This document shows positions 7,980 to 16,801 of a DNA stretch of 64,000 nucleotides, piece after piece. Under the pieces are notes generated by a model, which was not told the DNA's origin, made no database searches, and worked only from the letters and a program-made list of their open reading frames with translations. A program made the position numbers and the translations under genes. Source of the DNA: Bacillus sp. cl95 (GTDB taxonomy: Bacteria > Bacillota > Bacilli > Bacillales > Cytobacillaceae); contig NZ_FOYF01000007.1 of the NCBI RefSeq assembly GCF_900115925.1, forward strand, positions 115,390 through 179,389, in the 5' to 3' direction. Each line of letters opens with the position of its first letter. Position 1 is the first letter of the stretch.

Positions 7980-9236
7980 CTAAGCTGATTGTTTGTAACG
8001 CTGAGTTTTATACCATTTAATTTCTTGTTTAAATAGAGTACGCTTCACTTCTAGGAAAAGTGAATAAAGAACGAGTACCAGCCAAATTTGTGAGTAAGTG
8101 AAGTACATTAGGATGACGACAAGAAACGTTTTGATATTAAGTTGGTTTCTTTCGATACTGAGTGCAAGGGAGATTTCTGATAGAAAGAGTAGGAAAGCTA
8201 GGACGAAAAGAACGATAGAGACCGTGCCGCCTGATAGATTTAAGTCTGTGAAGAGATTCATGATGAAAAGGATGTTCGAGACCATCACTCCCCATAAAAA
8301 TAGCATGTATGTAAATAGGAAGTAAAATAGGTCCAGAATGACCTTTTTATTTTTTAAAGAGAAGAAGTTAAAAAGATATTTAGTGATAACGTATTGATTG
8401 CCTCGCGCCCATCTTGTGCGCTGCTTCCACCAGACGCCCCATGTTTCTGGTTCCTGTTCCCAAGTGATGGCTGCAGGGAAAAATCGTATGTAATAACCAA
8501 GGTTGTAAACTCTTATGCTAAGTTCGGTGTCTTCTGATAAGGCTTTGTCGTCCCAACCACCCAATTCTTCAAGGATGGATCTGCGGATGGCAAAATTGGT
8601 GCCAGGGATAGTTGCTAAATTGAACCAGTGCCAGCGGCCAGCTTGAGCCAGCCACTGGAAAGTGATGGTTTCAACATTGATGAATCTCGTTAAAATATTT
8701 TTCGCAGCATTGCTGACACGGAATTTTCCGACCATCGCGCCTGCCTTTGGATCATTTTGCAAGCCAAGGACGAGATAGTAGACTGCTTCCGGTTCAGGGG
8801 TATTGTCTGCATCATACACGACAATAATATCACCCTTTGATTTCTGCAGCCCATAGTTTAAAGCCGAGGATTTCCCTTTGCCTGCATACTCAGGAGTGGT
8901 ATTGACGACTTTCAGGAACGGATATTGAGCGGCATATGATGCTGCAATCTCGCCAGTAAGGTCGCTCGAGTTATCATTGATGATAATCACTTCGAGTTTA
9001 TCGAGAGGGTACTTTAAATTGATCATGGCTTTGATGGTGTCTTCTATGACGACTTCCTCATTATGAGCAGGGATAAGCACGCTCACTTTTGGAAAAATCA
9101 TTTTGGTTTTACTCCAGAGTTTTTCGGTCTTCTGGAAATTGAAAAAGTGAAGATAGCCGCCTTGCATCAAAAACATATGGTAGATAAGCATAAACCATAT
9201 CAGAAATAGAGATGAGTAAAACAACAGGTTAGCCAT
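7980..9236 (-). CDS. ydaM: Membrane glycosyltransferase family 2, cellulose-synthase-like (YdaM)
   Basis: 418 residues with a clear AAGGGGG ribosome site before ATG 9236. An N-terminal membrane helix (about 3-22) is followed by a GT-A domain: VSVLIPAHNEE, IINDNSSDLTGE, the metal-binding VYDADNTPE (about 140), ALSEDTELSIRV and the processive-synthase signature QRTRWARGN (about 275). At least three C-terminal membrane helices follow. These features mark a processive beta-glycan synthase that polymerises and translocates sugar across the membrane. It overlaps the end of ydaL by 8 nt, so the two are translationally coupled. B. subtilis YdaM is the closest relative I can name. The polymer is unknown. 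Confidence 0.85.
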   Translation of the reverse strand: MANLLFYSSLFLIWFMLIYHMFLMQGGYLHFFNFQKTEKLWSKTKMIFPKVSVLIPAHNEEVVIEDTIKAMINLKYPLDKLEVIIINDNSSDLTGEIAASYAAQYPFLKVVNTTPEYAGKGKSSALNYGLQKSKGDIIVVYDADNTPEPEAVYYLVLGLQNDPKAGAMVGKFRVSNAAKNILTRFINVETITFQWLAQAGRWHWFNLATIPGTNFAIRRSILEELGGWDDKALSEDTELSIRVYNLGYYIRFFPAAITWEQEPETWGVWWKQRTRWARGNQYVITKYLFNFFSLKNKKVILDLFYFLFTYMLFLWGVMVSNILFIMNLFTDLNLSGGTVSIVLFVLAFLLFLSEISLALSIERNQLNIKTFLVVILMYFTYSQIWLVLVLYSLFLEVKRTLFKQEIKWYKTQRYKQSA

Positions 9237-10998
9237 AGTAATTTCCCCCTTCCATACGGGATCTTTGACGTCTCAACCAAATGGCGTATATGGTGAAAAG
9301 GAAAACCATACAACCGGCTGCGACGGCAATTGTCCACATGGTGTTATTGGTTGCTGTTTTCACTTTCGGTGCGTAAAAACCAGGTGATGACTTGAGTAAT
9401 CCAAAATAGTCAACTGCCACAGAAACGCCATCTACGTCAGCCGATTTAACGGAGATATTAGCGACTTTCACGGATGTACTGACTTTTTTCAAATCAATCC
9501 ATTGGATATTTGGAAGTTTTTCCATTCTTTCAATCAATTCCACGAATCGATTTACTCCTAAGTAAGGATGGTAGAAGCCAGCGATATAACCGTCCCTAAC
9601 GAGTTCCTGTTGTTTTGCCGCTTTCATCATGTCATCAATGGCTCCAGGATGATCGGGTTCAACAAATCCAATCGTTTCAGGTAGAAGCTTCATTCCGTGG
9701 AGGAAGGTGGGCTTCGTTTCGTATGGAGCGGGGGCCATGATTCTCCAGTCCCTGTCTCCAAGCTGTAGCTGACCAACATAGGTTGAGAAATGCTCCGAAA
9801 CGATTTGATAACCGCTTTGTGACATGGTGTAGTGGGGTGCTTCAAAAGCGAGTGGATATAAGCCGTAACTGACGATTTCCTCTGTCGCTTTGGTAACTTT
9901 TGTTTTAATATAGTTCGTTTCGAACGCTTTTTGCTTTGCTAAAAACTCAAGATATTCCTGGTCGCTTTTAAAATCAGTTCTTGTTTTCTTTTCAGGTTTT
10001 TCAGTAGCTGGAACGGTTACGGGCATATTGGCATCCACGTCCCAGAACTCGAAGCCTTCACCTGTTTCATCGTTTTTATATTGATGGGTGTATCCATGGA
10101 CGATGATACTGCCGCCGTTTTCCTGCATATATCGAAGTACATTGAGTAGTTTAGGAAAATCACTGAAGCGCGATTCTGTTCCTGTCTCAGGATTTCGGTA
10201 GATGGGAATAACTGAAACAATGTAGGGAATCTTTTTTTCTTTTAAAATTTCAGCGATCTTTCGTAGGTTTGCAGAGTCGGTCAGCGGATGGATGTCTTCT
10301 AGGCGGATATAGGCTGGATGGCCTGCGGAATGATTTGCCTGGAATACGTCGTGTAACACCTCACCGAGTACAGCGGAAAACGTAGAATCAATTTTATCAG
10401 AAGCAAAGAAATAGGTTGAATTGTTCTTAATAAAGATTGGGTGAGTGACATTTCCTTGCCTGCCCGTTACAAGTACTTCCGATTTGGATGATGGTTTTAC
10501 ACCGAGAATAAGTCGGCTTTCGATCTCCAATGTTTTGTTTGCTTTTGTGAGCGTCAGTTCGTTTACCGCGGCCATGCCTGTATAGGCAAGGTGACTGTAA
10601 GAATTACCGAGCTGTTCACTGTTCTGTCCAATCGCCAACTTCGTTCCTTGGAATGAATCGAATATTTTAGCGACTGTTTCAGGGAGGAAATCTTCCACTT
10701 CTCCATAATAGATAAGCGTTTTTATACCTTTTAAATCTTTCTCTTCAACTTCCTTTGCACTTTTGAAGGTCATAGCGGTGGTGAAGTGGCCGAGTAGCAT
10801 GTCAAGGAGTTTTTGGCTTTCGCTTACTTGTCCATCCTCTGAAGAGTAGACGATTAGAGCCGGCTGGTTTTCTGTTGTACTTTGGATAGTTTCAGCGTTA
10901 GCGTATACTTTCAAGTCGAGGGTATAACATAACACTAGGACAATAGTCAGAAATAGCTTCTCCCATGATGGAAGCTTTCGTAGATAAAATCTATTCAT
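9229..10998 (-). CDS. ydaL: DUF2334 polysaccharide-deacetylase-like protein (YdaL)
   Basis: 589 residues from ATG 10998, which has AGGTGGTG about 8 nt upstream; GTG codons at 11013/11010 form part of that site and are poor starts. A signal segment (about 10-30) leads to a region up to about 205 that resembles a GATase/dehydrogenase-like flavodoxin fold, then the DUF2334 domain: YIRLEDIHPLTD, YIVSVIPIYRNPET, IIVHGYTHQY and LAFEAPHYTMSQ, which keep the D/H/H-style metal positions of the NodB-like fold. A C-terminal membrane helix is followed by basic residues. It probably modifies the nascent exopolysaccharide outside the membrane. It is first in the ydaL-ydaM-ydaJ operon, behind a promoter with an overlapping palindrome. 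No YdaK (c-di-GMP receptor) or YdaN gene is present. Confidence 0.8.
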   Translation of the reverse strand: MNRFYLRKLPSWEKLFLTIVLVLCYTLDLKVYANAETIQSTTENQPALIVYSSEDGQVSESQKLLDMLLGHFTTAMTFKSAKEVEEKDLKGIKTLIYYGEVEDFLPETVAKIFDSFQGTKLAIGQNSEQLGNSYSHLAYTGMAAVNELTLTKANKTLEIESRLILGVKPSSKSEVLVTGRQGNVTHPIFIKNNSTYFFASDKIDSTFSAVLGEVLHDVFQANHSAGHPAYIRLEDIHPLTDSANLRKIAEILKEKKIPYIVSVIPIYRNPETGTESRFSDFPKLLNVLRYMQENGGSIIVHGYTHQYKNDETGEGFEFWDVDANMPVTVPATEKPEKKTRTDFKSDQEYLEFLAKQKAFETNYIKTKVTKATEEIVSYGLYPLAFEAPHYTMSQSGYQIVSEHFSTYVGQLQLGDRDWRIMAPAPYETKPTFLHGMKLLPETIGFVEPDHPGAIDDMMKAAKQQELVRDGYIAGFYHPYLGVNRFVELIERMEKLPNIQWIDLKKVSTSVKVANISVKSADVDGVSVAVDYFGLLKSSPGFYAPKVKTATNNTMWTIAVAAGCMVFLFTIYAIWLRRQRSRMEGGNYYG

Positions 10999-11019
10999 TC
11001 TCTCTCGCACCACCTAAAT

Positions 11020-11083
11020 ATGTTCTATTTAACGAACGATATTCGTTATATAGAACATTACAATATTTTTTTAAAGAACGCAA
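11020..11083 (-). promoter_or_regulatory. ydaL promoter with overlapping 39-bp palindrome
   Basis: On the minus strand TTTAAA, 17 nt, TATATA form a plausible SigA promoter. The -10 lies inside an inverted repeat spanning 11020-11058, whose arms read ATGTTCTATWTAACGAA on both strands. The palindrome ends 7 nt before the first GTG. A repressor site is the simplest reading; the protein is unknown. Confidence 0.55.
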
Positions 11084-11139
11084 CCGATAGTGCCCATTTA
11101 AATCTATTTTTTTGGATCATTTCACTTACATAAACCCTC

Positions 11140-11168
11140 TTTACAATAGTTTCTTAGTCCTATATAGT
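11140..11168 (+). promoter_or_regulatory. SigA-type promoter for the riboswitch-lipoprotein transcript
   Basis: TTTACA (11140-11145), 17-nt spacer, TATAGT (11163-11168). It lies about 50 nt before the c-di-GMP aptamer. Confidence 0.7.
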
Positions 11169-11218
11169 TGTATCTGGAATTGGTTAGGTATTTATGGCTT
11201 ATTTTGAGAGTTTTATAG

Positions 11219-11310
11219 GGTGTAAAGGGCAAACTTCTTGAAAAGGAAGGACGCAAAGCCGTGAATCTAAGGCGGGAAATACTTGCTATGATTGTCTGGT
11301 TGCCATAGGA
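11219..11310 (+). ncRNA. Cyclic-di-GMP-I (GEMM) riboswitch
   Basis: Core elements in order: AAGGGCAAAC; a hairpin TTCTT-GAAA-AGGAA with the GNRA loop; GGACGCAAAGCC; CTAAGG (tetraloop receptor); a second variable stem; and GGTTGCC. By alignment with the Vibrio Vc2 aptamer, the ligand-contacting G20, A47 and C92 are all kept, and G at position 20 favours c-di-GMP over cGAMP. The last aptamer strand (TGCCATAG) is also the 5' arm of a terminator, so ligand binding should compete with termination. It controls the lipoprotein gene at 11420. Confidence 0.9.
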
Positions 11311-11346
11311 AAAGAAAGCTATGGCATTTTGTCATGGCATTTTTTG
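11301..11346 (+). terminator. Terminator in the riboswitch expression platform
   Basis: TGCCATAG pairs with CTATGGCA (then TTTTG), or alternatively with the second ATGGCA copy followed by TTTTTT. The 5' arm is shared with the aptamer, which is consistent with an ON switch. Confidence 0.7.
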
Positions 11347-11419
11347 TGTGCTTTTTGACCAGGAAGTATATGCCCCTAGTACCTAAAAAGAACCTAAAGA
11401 AAATAAAGAGGTGTCAGAA

Positions 11420-13351
11420 ATGAGCAGCAAGATGAAGATGTTGAATGTTTTATTTGCGATGATTGCCCTATTATTGGCTGGTTGCAGCACGAAAGAGGCA
11501 ATGGGTGAAGAAAAGCCAGAACCTGAAGAAGTTCATCACGATTTTCTTCTTTATAAGCAAGAATATGTGGATGAAGATGAAAGAAGTATTGGTGACCTGT
11601 ATATTAAGAGCGATAATAAGCAAAAAGAAAAAATTTCAAGTCGGGTCGTTGATGGCCAGTTTGAATATATGAACAGCTCTGAAAAGGTTCTTTTTATCAA
11701 TGAGGAAAGCGAATTATATGTATACGAAAAAGGTAAGGAAAAGTCTAAAGTAGCAAAGGATGTTGCAAGCTTCCGAGGCTACCCTGAACTGGACATGATT
11801 ACTTTCCAAGATGAAGAAGGAGATCTGTACATAACACAAAAGAATGGTGAAAAAGAAAAAATCGCTTCAAGCGTCACACAATACGACATCATGGATGGAT
11901 CCATTCTTTATGTAGATGACGACGGTGATTTTTCTAAGTACCACATCAAGGATAAGAGTGAAGTCGAACTGGCGAACGATATTGTCTTTTTCAAAAATTT
12001 GAATGGAAAAGATGAAGTAGCTTATTTAAACGACGATTATGCTCTTTATTTTAGAAATATAGAAGATGAGGAAAGCATCAAAATTTCGAGTGAAGAAGTT
12101 TATGGTGACTCCATTAAGAAGATAGGCGACCAGCTTGTCTATTTCAGCACAGAAAATGAAGAATCAGGTGAGCTCTTCACGGCTAAGATTGAAGAAGGGA
12201 CAAGCCCAGTCAAGATTGCCAGTGACATTGTCGATTATAAATATCATGATGATTATTTCTATTATGTAAATAATGACGATAATCTTTATATGAAAAAAGC
12301 GGATGACCAAGATTCTAAGAAACTAGCTAGTGATGTGAGCAACTTTAAGCAAAAGAATGATACCTTGTACTATCAGGATACAGAAAATACTTTGTACAAG
12401 ATTGAAGGCAACAAAGAACCCAAAAAGATTTCCGAAGAGGTACTAAGTTTCTATATTACTCCAGATTCTGATGTTGTTTACGAAACGGAAGACGAAGAGT
12501 TGTTTGTAAATGAGAAGAAGGTTGCTAGTGATGTGCAAGACTATGTGCACTATTTCGGAAATGTTGCGTTTTCCACGAAGGATGACCAATTATTCCTAAT
12601 GAAGGAAATGGATGAAAAGCAGGCTATAAAAGAGGACCTAAATGATATTTCAAGCGCTTATTATCAAAATAGCGTGATCTTTTCAAATGAATTAAGCTTT
12701 GAAGATATTTCGGGAATTTGGAAGGCTGATGGTGAAGATGGGCCTATGTTCGTCGAAATCGATAAAGAAGGTGCGATGAAATATCTATTTTCTGATGACG
12801 TTCGAAACTTTAATGTCGATTATGCAGGTTATGGCTATTTGAGTGCGTCATATGATGAATCTAGTTACCGTTTTGAATTAGATGGTGATACATTGAATTA
12901 CTCTGATGAAGGCTTTGATCTCAGTTTCACGAAGTCTTCCAAGCAGGAAGCGGAAGAGTATTATAAAAAAGTTCAGTTAGAAGCAGATAAAGAAGAAATC
13001 AGTACATTATTAGACCGTTATTTGAATGATTTTGAAGATGCGGTTTATTATGGGGAAATGTATTATATCGAAGATTATATTGATGGAAATGCGCCTTTAT
13101 TTAAACAACAAGAAGATTTCATCGCAAGTGCTTATGAAAAGAATATTATTGAAAATCTAGTTGATTACAATATTGATAGCATCGAAAGCGTTGATAAAGA
13201 TTCATACACTGTAAAGGTGAGCGAGACTTTTAGTATCTATGTTGATGGTGAAGAAAATGAAAAAAGCTTCCACAACACTTACACAGTTAAAAGAATCAAT
13301 GATGAGTTTTTGATTACAGACTTGAAGGTTGGAACTGATTCGAGTTTATAG
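11420..13351 (+). CDS. c-di-GMP-controlled lipoprotein, propeller-like repeats plus TcaA-type C-terminal domain
   Basis: 643 residues from ATG 11420, which has AAAGAGGTG 6 nt upstream. A lipobox ALLLAGC sits near residue 18, so the mature protein is anchored to the outer face of the membrane. Residues about 30-410 contain repeated short blocks of the form K.ASDV..F/Y....L.Y.D....LY, as in beta-propeller-like DUF5050-type proteins. A lipocalin-like block (DISGIWKADGEDG) follows, then a 120-residue C-terminal domain (ISTLLDRYLNDFEDAV ... LITDLKVGTDS) of the NTF2-like kind found at the end of TcaA/YARHG-type envelope proteins. Very acidic overall. It is preceded by a c-di-GMP-I riboswitch and lies back to back with the exopolysaccharide operon, suggesting a role in sessile growth. 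Function not known. Confidence 0.75.
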   Translation: MSSKMKMLNVLFAMIALLLAGCSTKEAMGEEKPEPEEVHHDFLLYKQEYVDEDERSIGDLYIKSDNKQKEKISSRVVDGQFEYMNSSEKVLFINEESELYVYEKGKEKSKVAKDVASFRGYPELDMITFQDEEGDLYITQKNGEKEKIASSVTQYDIMDGSILYVDDDGDFSKYHIKDKSEVELANDIVFFKNLNGKDEVAYLNDDYALYFRNIEDEESIKISSEEVYGDSIKKIGDQLVYFSTENEESGELFTAKIEEGTSPVKIASDIVDYKYHDDYFYYVNNDDNLYMKKADDQDSKKLASDVSNFKQKNDTLYYQDTENTLYKIEGNKEPKKISEEVLSFYITPDSDVVYETEDEELFVNEKKVASDVQDYVHYFGNVAFSTKDDQLFLMKEMDEKQAIKEDLNDISSAYYQNSVIFSNELSFEDISGIWKADGEDGPMFVEIDKEGAMKYLFSDDVRNFNVDYAGYGYLSASYDESSYRFELDGDTLNYSDEGFDLSFTKSSKQEAEEYYKKVQLEADKEEISTLLDRYLNDFEDAVYYGEMYYIEDYIDGNAPLFKQQEDFIASAYEKNIIENLVDYNIDSIESVDKDSYTVKVSETFSIYVDGEENEKSFHNTYTVKRINDEFLITDLKVGTDSSL

Positions 13352-13363
13352 AAAATAATAAAA

Positions 13364-13412
13364 AGGGAGACAATCGGCATCCGTTTAGTGGATTTTGATT
13401 GTCTCCTTTTAT
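13364..13412. terminator. Bidirectional terminator between convergent genes
   Basis: GGAGACAATC and GATTGTCTCC pair around 21 nt; TTTTATTTT follows on the plus strand and CCTTTTTATT on the minus strand. It ends both the lipoprotein gene and the amidase gene. Confidence 0.88.
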
Positions 13413-13413
13413 T

Positions 13414-15330
13414 TTAGTCAATAAATAACATCAGACCATCGCGCAAGCCGTTTACTAATTTCGTTTGATAGCTGCTGCTTAAGAGGTTTGTCTGTTCAGT
13501 TGAGTTGGTGAGGAAACCAATTTCAACTAGGAGTGCAGGTGCCACATTTCCTCTAAGGACAGCGAAATCAGCTGTTTTGACACCGCGGCTGTAAGCGCCT
13601 GTTGTTTTGATGATTGAATTTTGAACGTCTGTTGCAAAAGTCTTGCTTTCAGCAGGCAGGATACCTGTGAAGGGATTATAGTATGTTTCAATTCCCTTTA
13701 CGCTTGTATCGCCGGCACTGTTCACATGGATGGCGATAAATGCATCCGGATTGATGCTGTTTGAGAATGTTACGCGATTCGTTAAGGTAACAAACACGTC
13801 AGTGCTTCTTGTCATATGAATCTTTGCACCATGTTTTCTAAGCTGGTCCTTCAATTTAAGCGCGACGCTCAAATTGATGTTCTTCTCCATAAAGCCATTC
13901 ACATATGCTCCACTGTCAGTACCGCCATGTCCAGCATCAATTACTACTACTTTGCCTTCAAGTTCTCTTGAAACGGGAATCCAAACACCGTTGGGTTCTA
14001 TGTAGTATTCTTTGCCATCGACTGTTACCCAGCCTGTTTTCATGACACCATTGCCATCGGAGTAGTACCACTTGCCATCGACCTGGTACCAGCCCGTAAA
14101 CATGATTCCTGATTTGTTAAGGTAGTACCACTTGCTGTTTAGACTTATCCAGCCAGTTTGCATAGCTCCACCTGAGTTTAAATAATACCAATGGCCGCCT
14201 TCAAGGAGCCAACCTTGCTGTCTTTCGCCGTCAGCGTTCAAATAGTACCATTTATAGTTTACATACACCCAGCCTGTTTTCATGACGCCATCTGTGCCCA
14301 TGTAATACCATTTGCCATTGAGCTCGAACCAGTCGAGTTTTAGTTCGCCTTTGTCATTGGCATAATACTTTTGGTTGTTGATGGTGAACCAGCCACCCTT
14401 ATATACAATACCTTCACTATTAAAATAGTATTTTTTATCAGCAATGCTGATTAGGCCAGTTTTCAAACTCCCATCTGTGCCAAAATAATAGGTTTTGTCT
14501 AGAAGAGTTAACCAACCAGTTTGCATTTTACCATTTGTATTTAAATAATATTTCTTGTCTTGTTGGGTGAACCAGCCTGTTTGAACGATACCTTGTCCAT
14601 TGGCATAATACCAATAGCCGTCAACTTTCGCCCAACCGACTGCCAATGTTCCATCAGTCGTGAAGACATACTTTGTGCCAGAGATATCTGTGATCCCTTT
14701 TGCTGCTTCACCGCTGCTCTGAAAATAGTACTTTTTATCATTTTGAGCATGCCATAAGTTTGTTTGCTTAACTCCCGCATTGTTAAAAAGATAGAGTTTG
14801 GTGCCGACAGCATACATGCCTATCGTTCTTTCACCGGAACTTTTCAAGTAGTACCAAGAAGTTCCGAGTTGCAGCCAACCTGTTTTCATGGAACCGCTTG
14901 TGTCCATATAATAATATTTTCCACCATCGGCTATCCAACCAGTCAGCATGATTCCAGAAGAATTCAGGAAGTACCATTTATATTGATAGTAAAGCCAACC
15001 GGTCTGTCTTTCACCACTGGCTTTCATGTAGTACCACTTATTGTCGACCTTGATCCAGCCTGTCGTCATGGCACCGCTTGAATCCATGTAATACCACTTA
15101 TTATCAGCTTGGACCCAACCTGTTACCATGGCACCTTTGGAGTCCATGTAATACCATTCGTTGTTGTACTTAACCCAGCCTGTAACGATTGTATTGTTTT
15201 GATAGTAATACCAGGTTCCATTGACCTGTTTCCATCCGCTAATATCAGCAGCGGAGGAGTGTGAGGCGTTAGCCCCCAAGCCTATCAGAAGAAAGGCTAT
15301 TAATGAGAGAAATATTAACTTATGTTTCAA
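13414..15330 (-). CDS. Secreted N-acetylmuramoyl-L-alanine amidase (Amidase_3) with N-terminal choline-binding repeats
   Basis: 638 residues. A signal peptide (about 1-28, cleaved after HSSA) is followed by about 20 tandem repeats of roughly 20 residues with the core TGW....KWYYL...G.M (residues about 30-455), the PF01473 cell-wall/choline-binding type. The catalytic domain begins at KVVVIDAGHGG and keeps all zinc ligands and the catalytic acid: His468, Glu482 (FMEKNI), His535 (IAIHVNS) and Glu603 (LLVEIGF). It cuts the bond between MurNAc and L-Ala in peptidoglycan. The repeats would hold it on phosphocholine-bearing teichoic acid, as for pneumococcal LytA, which is built in the reverse order and has an unrelated catalytic fold. 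It is probably a cell-separation or turnover autolysin. A Spo0A-box heptamer lies about 100 nt upstream. Confidence 0.93.
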   Translation of the reverse strand: MKHKLIFLSLIAFLLIGLGANASHSSAADISGWKQVNGTWYYYQNNTIVTGWVKYNNEWYYMDSKGAMVTGWVQADNKWYYMDSSGAMTTGWIKVDNKWYYMKASGERQTGWLYYQYKWYFLNSSGIMLTGWIADGGKYYYMDTSGSMKTGWLQLGTSWYYLKSSGERTIGMYAVGTKLYLFNNAGVKQTNLWHAQNDKKYYFQSSGEAAKGITDISGTKYVFTTDGTLAVGWAKVDGYWYYANGQGIVQTGWFTQQDKKYYLNTNGKMQTGWLTLLDKTYYFGTDGSLKTGLISIADKKYYFNSEGIVYKGGWFTINNQKYYANDKGELKLDWFELNGKWYYMGTDGVMKTGWVYVNYKWYYLNADGERQQGWLLEGGHWYYLNSGGAMQTGWISLNSKWYYLNKSGIMFTGWYQVDGKWYYSDGNGVMKTGWVTVDGKEYYIEPNGVWIPVSRELEGKVVVIDAGHGGTDSGAYVNGFMEKNINLSVALKLKDQLRKHGAKIHMTRSTDVFVTLTNRVTFSNSINPDAFIAIHVNSAGDTSVKGIETYYNPFTGILPAESKTFATDVQNSIIKTTGAYSRGVKTADFAVLRGNVAPALLVEIGFLTNSTEQTNLLSSSYQTKLVNGLRDGLMLFID

Positions 15331-15430
15331 CTTAAGCTGTCCTTTCTGTAAAAAAAATGATTTTTCCCAGGAATAATGAGAGATTTGCTAGACGTAACAC
15401 TATGAAAAATGGCCGTGACCTTTACCGTTA

Positions 15431-15437
15431 TGTCGAA
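15431..15437 (+). promoter_or_regulatory. Spo0A-box heptamer TGTCGAA
   Basis: Perfect match to the B. subtilis 0A box in the 365-nt gap (15331-15695) between the amidase gene and the next small ORF. A near match TTGTCTAA lies 17 nt further on. No clear promoter for the amidase gene could be fixed in this gap. Confidence 0.35.
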
Positions 15438-15695
15438 AAGAAATAAGTTTGTCTAAAAATGACCTCACCACCCAATTATTACTATATCGATCATAAACGG
15501 TAACTGTAAGAGTGAGAAGTGCTGATAATACTATATAGACGGCGTTTTCATGAAATGTTGAAAGGTCTATTATACTTTATTTTATAAGTTAAGAGGGCCT
15601 ATTTTCCTGTCAAAAATTATAAAATACTAACAAAAAGTAACAAAATTCTACACGCGAAAATGATAGAATAAAAGGAAATGAAAGGGGCTGACGTA

Positions 15696-15791
15696 TTGAC
15701 TAGAAAACAGAAGTGGATTTTGGCGTGTGGATTGTTTCTTCTGATTATCAATGGTGTCGGTCTATATGCCTCCTGGCTTGTCAGTCCATAA
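15696..15791 (+). CDS. 31-residue single-span membrane peptide
   Basis: TTG 15696 behind AAAGGGG (8-nt spacing), stop TAA 15789-15791. The peptide starts MTRKQKW, then has an 18-20-residue hydrophobic helix and ends WLVSP. An extended -10 (TGATAGAAT, 15661-15669) lies 27 nt upstream, although no good -35 is visible. Positive residues before the helix suggest its N-terminus stays inside. I know no family for it; the promoter, ribosome site and membrane-like composition make it more than a chance ORF. It precedes the CPBP protease by about 85 nt and may share its transcript. Confidence 0.5.
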   Translation: MTRKQKWILACGLFLLIINGVGLYASWLVSP

Positions 15792-15877
15792 ACAAGAAAC
15801 GTCGCGAAGTCTAATTGGATTTTTAAAGAGTCGTGATATCGGTGAAAAACCAATTTCCTATTGAACGGAGAATGATC

Positions 15878-16801
15878 TTGATCGTATCCAAATTAACTCA
15901 GCATCTTACGAAAAAGCTTTTGTTCGCTCTCCTTATCATTACGATTGGAACGGAAGCCATTTTATATATGAGCCGATTTAGCAGTTTTATGACGACGGTC
16001 TATGAGGGAGTGCTCATTGCTTCGTTTTTCGTAGGATTGAAATTGCATCGTATGCTAAGAGATGACAGGAAGCCACCATTGACGAAACTGCAACTTATTC
16101 AACAGTTTGCAAAGGTTTATTTGATTTTTTCTATTGGAAGCTCCGTTTTCAATGTTTTTTCCGTCATTGCATTTGATGATTTTAGTACGGAATATGATGA
16201 AACCGTCGAAGAATATGCGGATTCGATTTCTGTTTTTGGAGAAGAGTTATCAGCAGGGGAATACGGGGATGAAGTGCCAGCTTTTTTTCAATGGATCGAT
16301 TATATTGGATATGACTTTTATTCGAACACATTGGCTGGTTTGGAAGAAGTTTATCGATTAGGTTACATGATCTTATTCTTGTTGATATTCAAGAAGGTTT
16401 TTCCAAAGCGATTTGAAGGGGAAACTGACAGAGGATCAACTGACATTTTCCTTATGTTTGCGTTGTTCCTAAGTTCGATTCTTTTCGGATTTAGCCATAC
16501 ATTTGATTTTGAATATGAGTGGGGTTACACAATTGGATCGGCGGTCACGTATACGAATCTTGGATTCTTATTTGGAGTTTTGTTACTTTGGACAAGGAAT
16601 CTTTGGCTGCTCGTCATTGTTCATTCTGTTTATGATATCACCGCCACGCTCAGTAACTACTATTATGAGAATACCTCGATCCTGTTTGATGGTCTCATGA
16701 TTCTTACTTATGTGGGTTTAGCAATAGTCGGCTCACAAATGAAACCACCCTCCACCATTGAAAGCGAGATGAAGGACGAGGCTCAAGAATCCGCTATTTA
16801 A
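15878..16801 (+). CDS. CPBP-family (CAAX/Abi) intramembrane metalloprotease
   Basis: About 307 residues from TTG 15878, chosen because CGGAG lies exactly 7 nt upstream; the ATG at 15872 is only 1 nt from that site, and a GTG at 15833 has none. Seven to eight membrane helices are visible. The three family motifs are present: LEEVYRLGY (EExxxR), FGFSHTF (FxxxH) and HSVYD (HxxxD/N). A charged, acidic loop (YDETVEEYADSISV) separates the early helices. Relatives include Rce1 CAAX proteases and bacteriocin-immunity or surface-anchoring (PrtM/Abx1-like) proteins. The substrate here is unknown. It ends at a bidirectional terminator. Confidence 0.75.
   Translation: MIVSKLTQHLTKKLLFALLIITIGTEAILYMSRFSSFMTTVYEGVLIASFFVGLKLHRMLRDDRKPPLTKLQLIQQFAKVYLIFSIGSSVFNVFSVIAFDDFSTEYDETVEEYADSISVFGEELSAGEYGDEVPAFFQWIDYIGYDFYSNTLAGLEEVYRLGYMILFLLIFKKVFPKRFEGETDRGSTDIFLMFALFLSSILFGFSHTFDFEYEWGYTIGSAVTYTNLGFLFGVLLLWTRNLWLLVIVHSVYDITATLSNYYYENTSILFDGLMILTYVGLAIVGSQMKPPSTIESEMKDEAQESAI

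Noticed and set aside
13414..15330. Glucan-binding rather than choline-binding repeats
   Set aside because: Glucan-binding proteins use related PF01473 repeats, but no glucosyltransferase is present, while lic/licD genes and the pneumococcal-type cap in sister proteins favour choline. Not fully excluded.
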